DNA from: Luteipulveratus halotolerans
Lineage (GTDB): Bacteria > Actinomycetota > Actinomycetes > Actinomycetales > Dermatophilaceae
Direction: 5' to 3'
Assembly: GCF_001247745.1 (NCBI RefSeq)
Contig: NZ_LAIR01000002.1
Coordinates: forward strand, 3,906,001-3,970,000
Length of the DNA stretch: 64,000 bases
The notes beneath the pieces were generated by a model. It did no database searches and was not told the origin of the DNA. It saw only the letters and a program-made list of their open reading frames with translations. The translations under genes were made by a program, and so were the position numbers. Positions 1 through 11,315 of this stretch are shown one piece after another (positions within the stretch are counted from its first letter, which is position 1; the number at the start of each line of letters is the position of its first letter).

Positions 1-1
1 G

Positions 2-1134
<1,133 letters not shown>

Positions 1135-1138
<4 letters not shown>

Positions 1139-2406
1139 CGGAGTGGGCTGATTGGTACGACGGCCTTCCGGGTGGGTGGCCGGTGCAACGCATCAGCCAA
1201 CTGGGAGCGGTGACACTGGGCAAGATGGTGGAGTCGCTTGACGACGGGGATGCTGGCCAGCCCTACATGCGTGCTGCAAATGTGCAGCCAAACGGAGTAC
1301 TGGCGCTCGACGACATCAAGACCATGCCGTTTACGGTGAACGAGGCCAGCAGGTTGAACTTGCGACGTGGCGACGTCGTAATCGTCGAAGGCGGGGTGGG
1401 TGGATATGGCCGTAGCGCTTACGTTCACCAAGACCTGGTTGGCTGGGGGTTCCAGAACTCGATCGTCCGGGTGCGTCCACGGGCAGGTGTCGACGGCCGG
1501 TTCATGACGTACTGCCTCTTGCACCTTCGCGCTGTCGGGTACATCGCAGTCACAGCGAGCACTGCGTCTATGCCTCACTTCACCGCGGAGAAGGTTGCGG
1601 CTACGAGGATCCCGACGCCAAGCCTTACCGTGCAGCGGCGGATTGCGGACTTCTTGGACCACGAGACGGGCGAGATCGACGCGTTCATCGCGGACCAAGA
1701 GCTCCTCATCGAGCTCTTCACCGAGCGTCGGGTGGCGATCGTCGATAGGTACTTGGACGATATCTCAGCGACCGCGCCCTTGGCGGCCGCGTCGAGGCTC
1801 ATTCAAACTGGCCCGTTCGGAAGCCAGCTCTCCGCAAATGAGTACACAGACCGCGATGGCGTTCCAGTCATTAACCCTGCGCACATCGCAGAGAAGGGCA
1901 TCAGGCCCGACGGGAAAGTAGCTGTCTCTGCTGAGACCGCTACTCGACTGAAGCGACACCTTATGAGGCCCGGAGATTTGGTGCTCGGGCGACGGGGCGA
2001 GCTGGGCCGCTGCGCGGTTATTCGTCCCTGCGACGGCGACGTACTTTGTGGGACGGGTTCACTCCTCGTGAGGCCGAACGCGGCCCGTGCGCTGGCGGAG
2101 TTTCTTGCACTGGCGGTCTCGAGCCGTCGTAGCCGAGAACAGTTGGAACTCACATCGGTGGGCTCAACGATGAGCAACGTCAGCGCGGGAACTGTTTCAC
2201 GTCTCCGCATCCCACTTCCGAGTCTGGAAACGCAGACCGGTGTGGTTTCGCAGATCAACCGCGAACGAGGCGCCCTTGATGCGGCGATTGCGGACGCGCG
2301 GGAGGCGATTGCGTTGTCGAAGGAACGGCGTGCTGCGCTCATCTCGGCAGCGGTGACCGGCAAGATCGAGGTACGAGACTGGAAGCCGCCGACCACGGCG
2401 GCGTAG
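1135..2406 (+). CDS. hsdS: Type I restriction-modification specificity subunit HsdS
   Basis: This 423-residue protein chooses the bipartite DNA target for the HsdM/HsdR complex. It shows the usual duplicated layout: target recognition domain 1 (about residues 10-165), a conserved central helical spacer (RRIADFLDHETGEIDAFI, near 170-190), recognition domain 2 (about 215-365) and a C-terminal helical spacer ending with KERRAALISAAVTGKIEVRD. The two spacers resemble each other, as expected for the coiled coils that set the gap between half-sites. The recognition domains have visibly lower GC and looser codon use than hsdM and hsdR, as is common for this fast-shuffling subunit. It overlaps hsdM by 4 bases and is followed 15 bases later by hsdR. 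Confidence 0.95.
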
Positions 2407-2421
2407 CAGGGGGACTGTGCT

Positions 2422-5400
2422 GTGGTGCAGGTGCATACGGAGCGGGCGTTCGAGGACGAGATCTGTGATCACCTCGACCAGTCGGGCTGGCTCGTGTCAC
2501 ACAACGATGCGGGCTACGACAAGCGGCGCGCGCTGTATCCCGAAGACCTCTGGGCCTGGCTGCGCGACGCCAACCCTGAGGGCTTCGCCAAGGTCTTCGG
2601 TCCGCCCGACGCACCCAACGATCACAAGCGCAACCAGACGCTCGAACGGCTCGTCAAGCAGCTCGGCCAAGACGCGTACGACCACGGCGGTGGCACGCTC
2701 AATACGCTGCGCAAAGGCATCGATGTCGTTGGTGCCAAACGGTTCCCGCTGATCCAGCAGCCACCGCAGGACAACCTCAACCCCGCGACACACGAGCTCT
2801 ACGCGAAGAACCGGCTCCGCGTCGTACGCCAGGTCCGCTACTCGACGAGCCACGGCAACTCGATCGACCTCGTGCTGTTCTGCAACGGCCTGCCGGTCGC
2901 CACGATCGAGCTCAAGACCGACGCGACCCAGTCGGTGGACGACGCAATCCTGCAGTACAAGAAGGACCGCGACCCCAAGGACGAGCCGCTCCTGACCCCC
3001 GGGCGCGGTGCGCTCGTGCACTTCGCGGTGTCCACCGACCAGGTCTTCATGACGACCCAGCTCGCGGGTGCGCGTACCTGGTTCCTGCCGTTCAACCGCG
3101 GGCACAACCACGGTGCAGGCAATCCGCCCATCGACGGCACGTGCCCGTCGGCGTACCTGTGGCGAGAAACCCTCCAACGCGACACCTGGTTGGAGATCCT
3201 CGCGAAGTTCGTCTACCTCAAGCACGAGACGACCACCGACCCCGTGACAGCGGAGAAGCGCACGACGACGCACGTCCGTTTCCCCCGCTATCACCAATGG
3301 CGGGCCGTCACGAAGCTCGTACAGGCGACCCGGGCGGAGGGCTCGGGGGAGTCGTACCTCGTGCAGCACTCCGCGGGGTCGGGCAAGACCGACTCGATCG
3401 CGTGGCTCGCGCACCGACTCGCGGCGCTGCACACCGAGGACGGTCAGAAGGTCTTCGACGGGGTGATCGTGATCGCTGACCGGCAGGTGCTCGACAAGCA
3501 GCTGCAGCAGGCGATCGACCAGCTTGTGACCAAGACCGGCACCTTCCAGGCGATCACGCGCGGAGGTGACGCGTCGAAGTCGAAGCGGCTGAGTGAGGCC
3601 CTGATCGAAGGTAAGCCGATCATTGGCGTCACGCTGCAGACGTTCCCCGAGGCGCTCGCGAAGATCCAGGAGGCCGGCGGCCTCAACGAGCGTCGCTACG
3701 CCGTGATCGCTGACGAAGCTCACTCGTCGCAGACCGGCGATGCGACGGCGAAGCTGCGGGTGGCGCTCAACTACACACCGGCCGATGGCCCGATCGATGA
3801 CGACGAGGATGCGCTCCGCGCCATGGCTGAGAGGGCCAACGAGGACGGCCGGATGTCGTTCTTCGCCTTTACCGCGACGCCTAAGGAGAAGACGCTCAAG
3901 CTCTTCGGCCGGCGCCCGACGCCCGACGCGAAACCGGAGCCGTTCGACCTCTATCCGATGAAGCAGGCGATCGAGGAAGGCTTCATCCTCGACGTCCTGA
4001 AGAACTACTCGACGTGGAAGATGTATGCCCGTCTGCAGGCACGCACCGGCGAAGAGATCGACGTCGACAAGGCTGCCGGGCAGAAGGCGTACAAGCGGTT
4101 CACTGAGCTCAACCCGACCACGATCACCGAGAAGACGCGGGTCATCGTCAAGCACTTCACCGAGATTGTGCAGCCGTTGCTGGGTGGTCGGGCGAAGGCC
4201 ATGGTCGTCACGGACTCGCGGGCTGCGGCACTGCGCTACAAGCAGGCTTTCGACGCAGTGGTCGACGAGCTCGAGCTGCCGATCAAGGCGCTCGTCGCGT
4301 TCTCGGGTGAGGTCGAGGACCAGACCTCCAAGACCACACCCAAGGCGAAACTCACTGAGGCTCAAGCGAATCCGGATGCTCGCGGCAAGGCGCTCGATGA
4401 GGCCTTCAAGCGCGATGAGTTCAAGCTGATGATCGTGGCCAACAAGTACCAGACGGGCTTCGACCAGCCCTTGCTCTGCGCGATGTACGTCGACAAGCAG
4501 CTGTCTGGCATCACTGCGGTGCAGACGCTGTCGCGGCTCAACCGCGCGGCCACCGGCAAGGACCAGACGTACGTGGTGGACTTCGTCAACGACGGCGAGG
4601 CGATCCGCGCGGCGTTCCAGGAGTACTACGAGGACGCGCGCATCTTGACGGAGTCCGACGAGCACCTGGTGTACGACCTGCGCAACAAGCTCGACGCTGC
4701 CGACATCTACACGTGGCAAGAGGTCGACCTGATGTATCAGGCGTGGACCGCCACGGGCGGAGCGAAGAAGCACACGGCGGTGCTGTCGCGTGTCTATCCC
4801 GCACGCGACCGGTGGGACGACGCGTGGCGCGCGGCCAACATCGATGGTGTCGACGCTGAGGCGCAGGAACGCTGCCGCGAGTTCAAGTCCGTCGCTGCGC
4901 AGTACGTCCGTGCGTACGACTTCTTCTCGCAGTTCGTGAACTACGGCGACCCTGCGTACGAAAAGCTCGCGGTCTTCTTGCGACTGCTCGTGCGGATGCT
5001 CAACGACACGACGACCTCAGAGACGCCGGTCGACGTGAGCGGCGTGGTGCTGACGCACTTCCGGCTCGAGAAGCTCAAGGAGGAGTCGCTCGCGCTCGCA
5101 CCCGACAAGGCCGAGGGTCTCTCTGGCATGACCGAGGCCGGCATGGCCGCGCAGCGAGAACGTGAGCGGGCGACCAAGGCTGAGGTCATCGAGTACGTCA
5201 ACGATCTGTTCGAGGGGTCAGAGCTGACCGAGGCAGATCGGGTGTCGTCCATCGAAACGCTGATGCGCAAGGTGATGGAGGACGAGGACCTGAAGGTGCA
5301 GGCCAACGTCAACGCCCGCTCGGACTTCATTCACTCCCCGACACTGCGCGTGGCCGTGGAGGACGCCTTGTGGAGTGCCGATGTCGGTCATCAGGATGCG

Positions 5401-5490
5401 ATGAAACGGTTGCGCTCCAACGACATCGAGGCCGTGGTGAAGGCGCTCATCCGCCTGGGCCTCCAAGACTCGCTCAGGGAAGTGAACTAG
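2422..5490 (+). CDS. hsdR: Type I restriction endonuclease motor subunit HsdR
   Basis: This 1022-residue ATP-driven translocase and nuclease completes the type I system. The N-terminal PD-(D/E)xK nuclease shows SIDLVLFCNG followed by ATIELKTD (about residues 145-175). The helicase motor has Walker A (HSAGSGKTDS, about residues 315-325), a DEAH box (VIADEAHSSQTG, about 428-440), motif III (FTATPKEK), and motifs V/VI (KYQTGFDQPLL and QTLSRLNRAATGKDQ). The C-terminal helical part contacts the methyltransferase core. The GTG start at 2422 is chosen because an AGGGGGA ribosome site lies seven bases upstream. No disrupted motif is seen, so the system looks functional. Confidence 0.95.
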   Translation: MVQVHTERAFEDEICDHLDQSGWLVSHNDAGYDKRRALYPEDLWAWLRDANPEGFAKVFGPPDAPNDHKRNQTLERLVKQLGQDAYDHGGGTLNTLRKGIDVVGAKRFPLIQQPPQDNLNPATHELYAKNRLRVVRQVRYSTSHGNSIDLVLFCNGLPVATIELKTDATQSVDDAILQYKKDRDPKDEPLLTPGRGALVHFAVSTDQVFMTTQLAGARTWFLPFNRGHNHGAGNPPIDGTCPSAYLWRETLQRDTWLEILAKFVYLKHETTTDPVTAEKRTTTHVRFPRYHQWRAVTKLVQATRAEGSGESYLVQHSAGSGKTDSIAWLAHRLAALHTEDGQKVFDGVIVIADRQVLDKQLQQAIDQLVTKTGTFQAITRGGDASKSKRLSEALIEGKPIIGVTLQTFPEALAKIQEAGGLNERRYAVIADEAHSSQTGDATAKLRVALNYTPADGPIDDDEDALRAMAERANEDGRMSFFAFTATPKEKTLKLFGRRPTPDAKPEPFDLYPMKQAIEEGFILDVLKNYSTWKMYARLQARTGEEIDVDKAAGQKAYKRFTELNPTTITEKTRVIVKHFTEIVQPLLGGRAKAMVVTDSRAAALRYKQAFDAVVDELELPIKALVAFSGEVEDQTSKTTPKAKLTEAQANPDARGKALDEAFKRDEFKLMIVANKYQTGFDQPLLCAMYVDKQLSGITAVQTLSRLNRAATGKDQTYVVDFVNDGEAIRAAFQEYYEDARILTESDEHLVYDLRNKLDAADIYTWQEVDLMYQAWTATGGAKKHTAVLSRVYPARDRWDDAWRAANIDGVDAEAQERCREFKSVAAQYVRAYDFFSQFVNYGDPAYEKLAVFLRLLVRMLNDTTTSETPVDVSGVVLTHFRLEKLKEESLALAPDKAEGLSGMTEAGMAAQRERERATKAEVIEYVNDLFEGSELTEADRVSSIETLMRKVMEDEDLKVQANVNARSDFIHSPTLRVAVEDALWSADVGHQDAMKRLRSNDIEAVVKALIRLGLQDSLREVN

Positions 5491-5608
5491 CTAACTGTGC
5501 GGTGCACATTTGGATGGGTATGCACGCGAACTCCGGCAAAGGAAGTTCGGTGAGATTCTAGAATGATTTGCCGCTACCAAATGGTAGTTCTGAATGAGGG
5601 GTAATCAG

Positions 5609-6172
5609 ATGACGCAAGGACTTAACGCGGTGCAGACGGGCCTGGCGATTCTCGGCTCTGGAGGCGTGGCTGGGGTCGTGGCGCCCTTAGTTTCTGGCCT
5701 TCTGCAGGGTCGGCGAGAGCAACGATCTCGCACCCACGAGGACAAGAGGCGACAAGAGGAGGCGCACGCTGTTGCGCGGGAGAGATATCTGCCGCTCGTG
5801 GTCGATGTGCAAAAGCATATCTATGTTGCGGACTACCATCTGGAACTCACCGAGGACGAGGCAGGTATCGCTGCGCAGACCGGTCTCGCGAAGCCAAAGT
5901 ACGAATGCTCGTGGGCCGATGTAATCGGAAAGTTGATGGAGATTTCTGTCGCCCACCCCAGTGCAGATGTTAGAGATCCCGCAAGAGAGCTTGCGCGCCG
6001 AATCGACGGAACGATGAACTACGTTGTCTACGATGATCTTGACCCGTATGGAGAGGAGCCCTACGTTCCTGGAGACCGTGCGACGCTCGCTTCCTGGGGG
6101 GAAGAAGTAAGACTGATCTCGGAGGCGATGCACACCCGGAGCCCTGCGCGACGTGAGACTCCCAGCGCGTGA
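5609..6172 (+). CDS. Small membrane-anchored protein of unknown function
   Basis: This protein of about 187 residues is not recognised. It has one N-terminal hydrophobic stretch (about residues 7-30, rich in Gly, Val, Leu and Ala) followed by a strongly charged, probably helical segment (QGRREQRSRTHEDKRRQ), then a soluble mostly helical domain. A single-pass membrane protein with its bulk in the cytoplasm is inferred. The second ATG at 5609 is preferred over 5594 because GAGGGG lies just upstream of it. Base composition is lower in GC than hsdR, fitting acquired DNA. It sits 118 bases after hsdR on the same strand and converges with the helicase gene. A role linked to the restriction island is possible but not shown. 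Confidence 0.6.
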   Translation: MTQGLNAVQTGLAILGSGGVAGVVAPLVSGLLQGRREQRSRTHEDKRRQEEAHAVARERYLPLVVDVQKHIYVADYHLELTEDEAGIAAQTGLAKPKYECSWADVIGKLMEISVAHPSADVRDPARELARRIDGTMNYVVYDDLDPYGEEPYVPGDRATLASWGEEVRLISEAMHTRSPARRETPSA

Positions 6173-6234
6173 GTTGGCTGATCGGGTGGAATCAAACGAG
6201 GTACGTGCAAGAGCGCGATTGGCAGGGTGCGACC

Positions 6235-9200
6235 CTAGCCTGGAGTGAGATCGATGCGGAGGGCGGAGGCTTCGTCGTCGCTCAGCTCCCGCTCACGGAG
6301 CGCGTTGACCAGGTCCTCCTGCCGAGGCTGGCCGAGCGCGAGCCGGTAGTAGGCGACGTCCCGCCGCACGTTGTCGTACCTCGCACCGTCCGTGCTGAAC
6401 GCCAGCGGCGCGACGTGGCGTTCGATGCGCGCCGGCCCGGGATAGACCCAGTCGGGCGTGAAGTCGCCGTACTGCGCCCGGTGCTCGACAGCCACGTCGT
6501 ACGCCCGCGCCCACGGGTTGCACACGCCGTCAGCGAGCAGCGCCGACCCGTGGGTGGCCGCGATGTTCTTGCGCACCGCGTGTCCGCGGAACCGGTCGAC
6601 GCGTCCCTCACGCTGCTCGAAGTCGACCGGGTTGGCCGGCGTGTTCCAGTGGAAGATCGCGTGACACCACCAGTGGAAGTCGATGCCTTCCTGCCCCACC
6701 GACGTCGACGCCAGCACGAACGGCCAGAACGGCGAGTTGAACGCCGCGCGCACCTCTGGCTGTCGGGCGTCGCCGTCGGCCGTCGCTTGACGTGCGCCGT
6801 ACCTGAGGGCGAAGCCGACGCTCATCGGGATCGGCTGGTCGAGGTTGTCCATGTCGAGCGCCTGGTACGGCTGGCTGCGCAGGCTGATGCGCGCCGCCTC
6901 GCGCTCGACCAGCTCACGCAACGACTCGTCGTCGAGGGAGCGTGACCCGCCGTCCGCCCAGACGTGGAACAGCCACTCGTCCAGCACCGCTTCGAGGTTG
7001 CCGTCGGCGATGTACGACAGCACGTGACTCCAGTACGGCCGCGTGTCGCCGCGCGGGTCGATCAGCTTCGTGACGTCCGGACGGTTGAACAACGACCGCA
7101 GACCCGTCGCCAGCTCTGCAGCCGCTGCATGGACGCCGACGTCCGACACAGCCGAGGCGCTCGCCTCGACCAGCCGTCGTACGACGCGCAGACTCACGCA
7201 CCCCGGAGCGAAGAGCGCCATCCGCGCCAGCACGTCGAGGTCGGCGTCACTGGGCGAAGCAGACTGATCGAAAACCGTTGCAGCCAAACGGATGTGGCGC
7301 TCGAGACCCGACCGACGGGAGGCGTCGTCCACCCCCGGATCGGCCGGCTCGTCATCAGAGGGTGACGTCGCCGCGCCACCGGTGAGTCCGTCGACCACCA
7401 AGCGAACCCCATCGCTCAACACCTCGTCCCCGCGGACGGCCTCAAGCGGACGAGCGACCCAGTTCCGCGCGTCACTGAATGCCGCTCGCCAGACACTCGG
7501 TGGCATTGCCGCGTCGTCAGCGGTCTCGCCGTCGTGCTCAGACTGCGAAACTGAGGCGTGCTCGGCTCGTAGCCGAGCGCGTACGGTCTCGATCGCGTCC
7601 GCAGGACTGATCGGTGCGCCGCCGGCGCGCGCCATCGACCGCGGGTCACCCAGCTCGGACAGTCGGGTGAGCGGCCACATCATCAGCAGACTCGACATGC
7701 GCCCCGGCGTGCCGTCACGGACCGGGAACGCGAGGCCCTGCGGAATGCGAGCACGCGCCTCGGTGGTGTTCTCGGTATAGCTCGTGCCCTCGGCCATGCG
7801 TCGCTCAGCCTCGTAGCTCAGGACCGCGGCGACCGCCGAGGGCGTCGCCGTCCACGACGAGAACAGCAGTCGCTTGGTCATCGTGCGCGCCCGCTCGTCG
7901 GCGTACACGCCACCGGGCTGCACGTACGGCAGCGACGGCGGCATCCATAGGAACCGCCACCACCCCTGATCGAGGGTGTCCTCGACGAGGGTGCGCATCC
8001 GTGCCCCGCCCGGGTCGAGCGGTGCGAAACGACGAATCCCGTTGGGATCAATGGACTGTGCGCCCGCGAGGGCCGCGCGCACCTTGGCGACATCAGCGTC
8101 TGGTCGTTCGTCATGCAGCCGGGTCGCGAGGCGATAGCCCTGGCAGAACGACGCGAAGTACGGAGCACTCTTCCAGTACTCCGGCGTGATCAGGCCGTGG
8201 TCACGTTCGTGGCTGACGAGATCCGCAGCGCGCTGGAGTGCGACGTAGCCGGTGAGGTCGGCTGCAGTGACCTTGTCGGCGATGCGCGCCCGGTCCGTCG
8301 TGCCCGCATGGTCAGGGATCGCCGGTCGATCCCACCGACTCATCACCTGACGCAACGACCCGCCAAGAGCGACGCGCACCTGCGTGATGTCGTCGCGGCC
8401 GAACCGAACGGCTTCCCGGTACGCCGCGAACCCCGCCTTCACCTCGTCGACGTCGAGCACAGGCTCGTCGGACCGGGAGAGGAAGCGCAGCAGCTCGTAG
8501 AAGTCGTCCGCGTGGTTCTCGTCCTCCTCGCCGTAGGTAAACGGCTTGTACGGCGTCGCCGACAGCAGGAGCACCCGCGCGTCCTTGTGATCAAACAGGT
8601 GGTGCGCGAGCTCGCCTTGCGCAGAGCCGGGATCGAGCAGGCCACGGAACCGCTGGAACTCGTCGAGGATGATCAGGTCCGGCTCTAGCGTCTCGACCGA
8701 GCACCGAGCGAGCATCGCTCGCATCTCGCCCGTCAACTCGGCAGCCTCGGCCTTGAGCGACGTCGGCAGCTCGTAGCGGCCGTCGACCTTGTCGATGACC
8801 TTCTTGACGCGCGTGAGGAGGCTCGTGCCGCTGCCCACTGGGCTCTTGCGCATCTGCCTCGCGAACTCCTTGAGGATGCGAGGGTCCGCGCCGGCGTCGC
8901 CGAGCTCCTCGCGGAGCCACCTGACGTACCCGCCCTCGAACCGTTTCCACGAGGAGACACCGCCCCGGAGCAGGAGGTACACCGCACGCTCGCGTGACCG
9001 AGGCAGACGCGGCTCGCCGCCGCGCAGGATCTCGATGAGGAGCACGGCGAGCATGGCGCGCTCCTCAGCCTTGCCCGTCTGGTAGCCGTGGTCGAATGAC
9101 GTGCCAGGTGTGAAGGACACCAGGTTGACTGGCTTCCTCGTACGCCGAGTGCTGCGGTCGTTCAACGCATGAGAGTGCTTGGCCAGCAACGTGAGTCGGC

Positions 9201-9516
9201 TCGAGAAGGCTGTGTCGCGCTCGCCCGTGACGTTGAGGCGTCCAAGGTTCTGCTTGGCGAGATCGGCGTTTGAGCACACGTAGACGATGTCGATGCGGTC
9301 GATCGCCGGGTCGTTCTCGAGGTGCGCAATGGTCTCGGCGATGACGCCTCGGGCGACGATGCTCTTGCCGAGCCCGGTCTCGTCGGCGACGAGGAATCGC
9401 CGGCTGCGCTGGTCGTCATGATGGAAGCGGTTCATGACGTGGCGGACCGTACGCCGTTGGAAGTCAGTCAGATTCGTCGTGACGGCAGCCGCGTCGAAGG
9501 CAGGCAGCTCACTCAT
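6235..9516 (-). CDS. Large SF2 helicase of a DUF6361/PLD operon
   Basis: This 1093-residue superfamily 2 helicase is SNF2-like in its C-terminal motifs. Near the N-terminus, LTDFQRRTVRHVMNRF is a Q-motif-like segment, followed by Walker A (VADETGLGKS, Lys about 51). A DEFQRF motif II lies near residue 283 and LLLSATPYKP (motif III) near 317. The second RecA lobe has STSVGQEGIDFHWWC and QREGRVDR (motif VI, about residue 966). The long insert between lobes carries no domain I recognise. The start at 9516 is preferred because it overlaps the stop of the PLD gene (ATGA). Operon partners suggest a DNA-acting defence function: the helicase would translocate or unwind while the PLD protein cuts. No methyltransferase is present in the operon. 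Confidence 0.85.
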   Translation of the reverse strand: MSELPAFDAAAVTTNLTDFQRRTVRHVMNRFHHDDQRSRRFLVADETGLGKSIVARGVIAETIAHLENDPAIDRIDIVYVCSNADLAKQNLGRLNVTGERDTAFSSRLTLLAKHSHALNDRSTRRTRKPVNLVSFTPGTSFDHGYQTGKAEERAMLAVLLIEILRGGEPRLPRSRERAVYLLLRGGVSSWKRFEGGYVRWLREELGDAGADPRILKEFARQMRKSPVGSGTSLLTRVKKVIDKVDGRYELPTSLKAEAAELTGEMRAMLARCSVETLEPDLIILDEFQRFRGLLDPGSAQGELAHHLFDHKDARVLLLSATPYKPFTYGEEDENHADDFYELLRFLSRSDEPVLDVDEVKAGFAAYREAVRFGRDDITQVRVALGGSLRQVMSRWDRPAIPDHAGTTDRARIADKVTAADLTGYVALQRAADLVSHERDHGLITPEYWKSAPYFASFCQGYRLATRLHDERPDADVAKVRAALAGAQSIDPNGIRRFAPLDPGGARMRTLVEDTLDQGWWRFLWMPPSLPYVQPGGVYADERARTMTKRLLFSSWTATPSAVAAVLSYEAERRMAEGTSYTENTTEARARIPQGLAFPVRDGTPGRMSSLLMMWPLTRLSELGDPRSMARAGGAPISPADAIETVRARLRAEHASVSQSEHDGETADDAAMPPSVWRAAFSDARNWVARPLEAVRGDEVLSDGVRLVVDGLTGGAATSPSDDEPADPGVDDASRRSGLERHIRLAATVFDQSASPSDADLDVLARMALFAPGCVSLRVVRRLVEASASAVSDVGVHAAAAELATGLRSLFNRPDVTKLIDPRGDTRPYWSHVLSYIADGNLEAVLDEWLFHVWADGGSRSLDDESLRELVEREAARISLRSQPYQALDMDNLDQPIPMSVGFALRYGARQATADGDARQPEVRAAFNSPFWPFVLASTSVGQEGIDFHWWCHAIFHWNTPANPVDFEQREGRVDRFRGHAVRKNIAATHGSALLADGVCNPWARAYDVAVEHRAQYGDFTPDWVYPGPARIERHVAPLAFSTDGARYDNVRRDVAYYRLALGQPRQEDLVNALRERELSDDEASALRIDLTPG

Positions 9517-11315
9517 GCGGTCACCTGCTTTCGTGCCTCCCGGACCGTCTGCCAGAACGATCCCCACTCGTCGCCGATCAGCGTGCGTCCGTGCTCAGTG
9601 CGCTCCAGCCGTCGGATGAGGTCGTCGATGCTGTCGATGGCCTTGGGGTTGGTCGCCAGCGCCCGCAGAACCATCTCGAGCTCACCGGCGCTCCCCGCCG
9701 CCCACGAGCCAGTGCCGTCGGCGGTGTTCGAGGCGGTGAGCTCGGCGAGCAGCGCAGGGTTGCCGAAGTCGAGCAGCATACGGATCAGGCGCATCAGCTT
9801 GTCAGGAGTGTCGATCTGTCGGGCGATCACCTGATCGAGCCGGTCTGTGGGTGCACCGTCGAGGTCGGCCACGACCACGGTGCTGACGACGACGTCCATG
9901 GGTGCGCTGACGCGTACCGTCACGAACGCCGTCACGTCTGCGGTCGGTACGCCGTCGAACTCCAGCTGCGGCGACGTGCCTAGCGCGACCTGTCGAGTTC
10001 GACCAGGGCGGGTCAGCAATCCGACCTCGCACTCCCACTCGTCACGGTGCGGGTACGACCCGTCGACCGTCAGCCTCAGCGTGTGGGAGCCGTTATCGTC
10101 CGGCTCGACCACGATCGAGTGTGGGAGAGAAGCGATCATGCGTACCGCGCTCTCGACCTTCGCTTCCAGGTCGTCACGATCGCCCAGCTGGTGGCCGCCC
10201 TCGGTCGGGTACGACTGGATCAGCGGACGCATCGGAGCATCAGGGCCGATGACCGAGTCGACGCCGAACTCCTTTGCGGCACCGACCATCTCGACCATCA
10301 GCTCGACGTTGCTGGCCAACGCGGCCGACGTCGCGTTAGCCGAGCCGATGAGCACGCGGGCGCGCGACCAGCGGCTCCCGGCGGGCTCAAGGACGTACAG
10401 CTTGGCGTGCAGGTCAGCGAGCATCCCGAGCTTGTCGGTGGAGGTGCTCTCGGGGTCTTTCGTGAAGTCATCGGCGTCCGACGGGATCGACCCTGAGGCG
10501 GGGTCGAGGACGTACGTCTGGAGGCCACTGACCGTGTCGGGCTTGAGCAGGTCAAGCTGGCCCGGTCGCGCGACGACGTGTCGCTCACTGGCGTGCTCGG
10601 TCACGGTCTGCAGGCCCTCGTCGTTGACGAACGGAGAGATGACGCATGCTCGGGTCGCGCGCCAGTCGATCGGCTCCGAACCCGCGCGCAGGTGGTGGAA
10701 GGTGAGCGACTCGATGCCCTCGGGGAGCTCCCACTCGACCCGGCGTACGTCACGGGCGAGTGCTGCGATTGCCCGCCGCCGATGGCTGGCCAGCCCCGGC
10801 GTTCGAGCGAGCTCGCTGACGAAGGAGAACAGGTCGTCGTTCTCCTCCCGATCCGTATCGGCCAGCCCTGTCGAGTCGAGGCGCACGATCAGGTCCCACG
10901 AGTTGTCATGCGCGAGGTTGCGGCTCATCACGAGAAGCCGGTACGTCGGCGTGCCCGCGTCGTCGACAAACTTGAGGAGCCACATCTTCGGGTGGAACAG
11001 GCCACCACGCGGCGGCGCGACCTGATGAACCATCGGCTCGAGGAACGCGACCAGGTCGGGCGCCTGCTGGGGTACGCCGATCATGCCGGCCTGGCAGAAG
11101 ATCGTGACCCGATCGGCCGCGCGGCGAATCGACTCAAGCAGGACGACCGGGTCAGACGTGCCGTCCTCGAGGCCGAACGACGTGAACGCGATCGGCGGCA
11201 GGAGCGCAGCAGACAGATCGAGTGTGAACGTCGTTGCGACAGCCGAGTCGACGTGTGAGCCCTGCGGAGGGCGAAGACCGTCAAGGAGGAGATGCCGCAT
11301 CGTCGGGTCGAGCAT
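9513..11315 (-). CDS. Phospholipase D-fold protein, probable nuclease of the helicase operon
   Basis: This 600-residue protein has two HxK motifs typical of the phospholipase D superfamily. HPKMW lies near residue 105 and is followed by an SRNL segment. HAKLYVLE lies near residue 301 and is followed by IGSANATSAAL, the more canonical site. In restriction and DISARM-type systems this fold acts as an EDTA-resistant nuclease, so DNA cleavage is inferred here. The N-terminal part resembles the PLD half that carries the degenerate site, and the C-terminal 200 residues are a beta-rich region I do not recognise. The gene is coupled on both sides: its start overlaps the upstream stop (TGATG at 11313-11317) and its stop overlaps the helicase start (ATGA). 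Confidence 0.85.
   Translation of the reverse strand: MLDPTMRHLLLDGLRPPQGSHVDSAVATTFTLDLSAALLPPIAFTSFGLEDGTSDPVVLLESIRRAADRVTIFCQAGMIGVPQQAPDLVAFLEPMVHQVAPPRGGLFHPKMWLLKFVDDAGTPTYRLLVMSRNLAHDNSWDLIVRLDSTGLADTDREENDDLFSFVSELARTPGLASHRRRAIAALARDVRRVEWELPEGIESLTFHHLRAGSEPIDWRATRACVISPFVNDEGLQTVTEHASERHVVARPGQLDLLKPDTVSGLQTYVLDPASGSIPSDADDFTKDPESTSTDKLGMLADLHAKLYVLEPAGSRWSRARVLIGSANATSAALASNVELMVEMVGAAKEFGVDSVIGPDAPMRPLIQSYPTEGGHQLGDRDDLEAKVESAVRMIASLPHSIVVEPDDNGSHTLRLTVDGSYPHRDEWECEVGLLTRPGRTRQVALGTSPQLEFDGVPTADVTAFVTVRVSAPMDVVVSTVVVADLDGAPTDRLDQVIARQIDTPDKLMRLIRMLLDFGNPALLAELTASNTADGTGSWAAGSAGELEMVLRALATNPKAIDSIDDLIRRLERTEHGRTLIGDEWGSFWQTVREARKQVTA

Noticed and set aside
2497..4773. Long open frame of 758 codons antisense to hsdR
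   Set aside because: It is an antisense shadow of a high-GC gene; the hsdR frame shows complete catalytic motifs and the antisense translation is a low-complexity Arg/Leu/Val sequence.
6169..6945. Plus-strand open frame opposite the helicase
   Set aside because: Arg-rich translation without motifs; the minus strand encodes helicase motif VI in this region.
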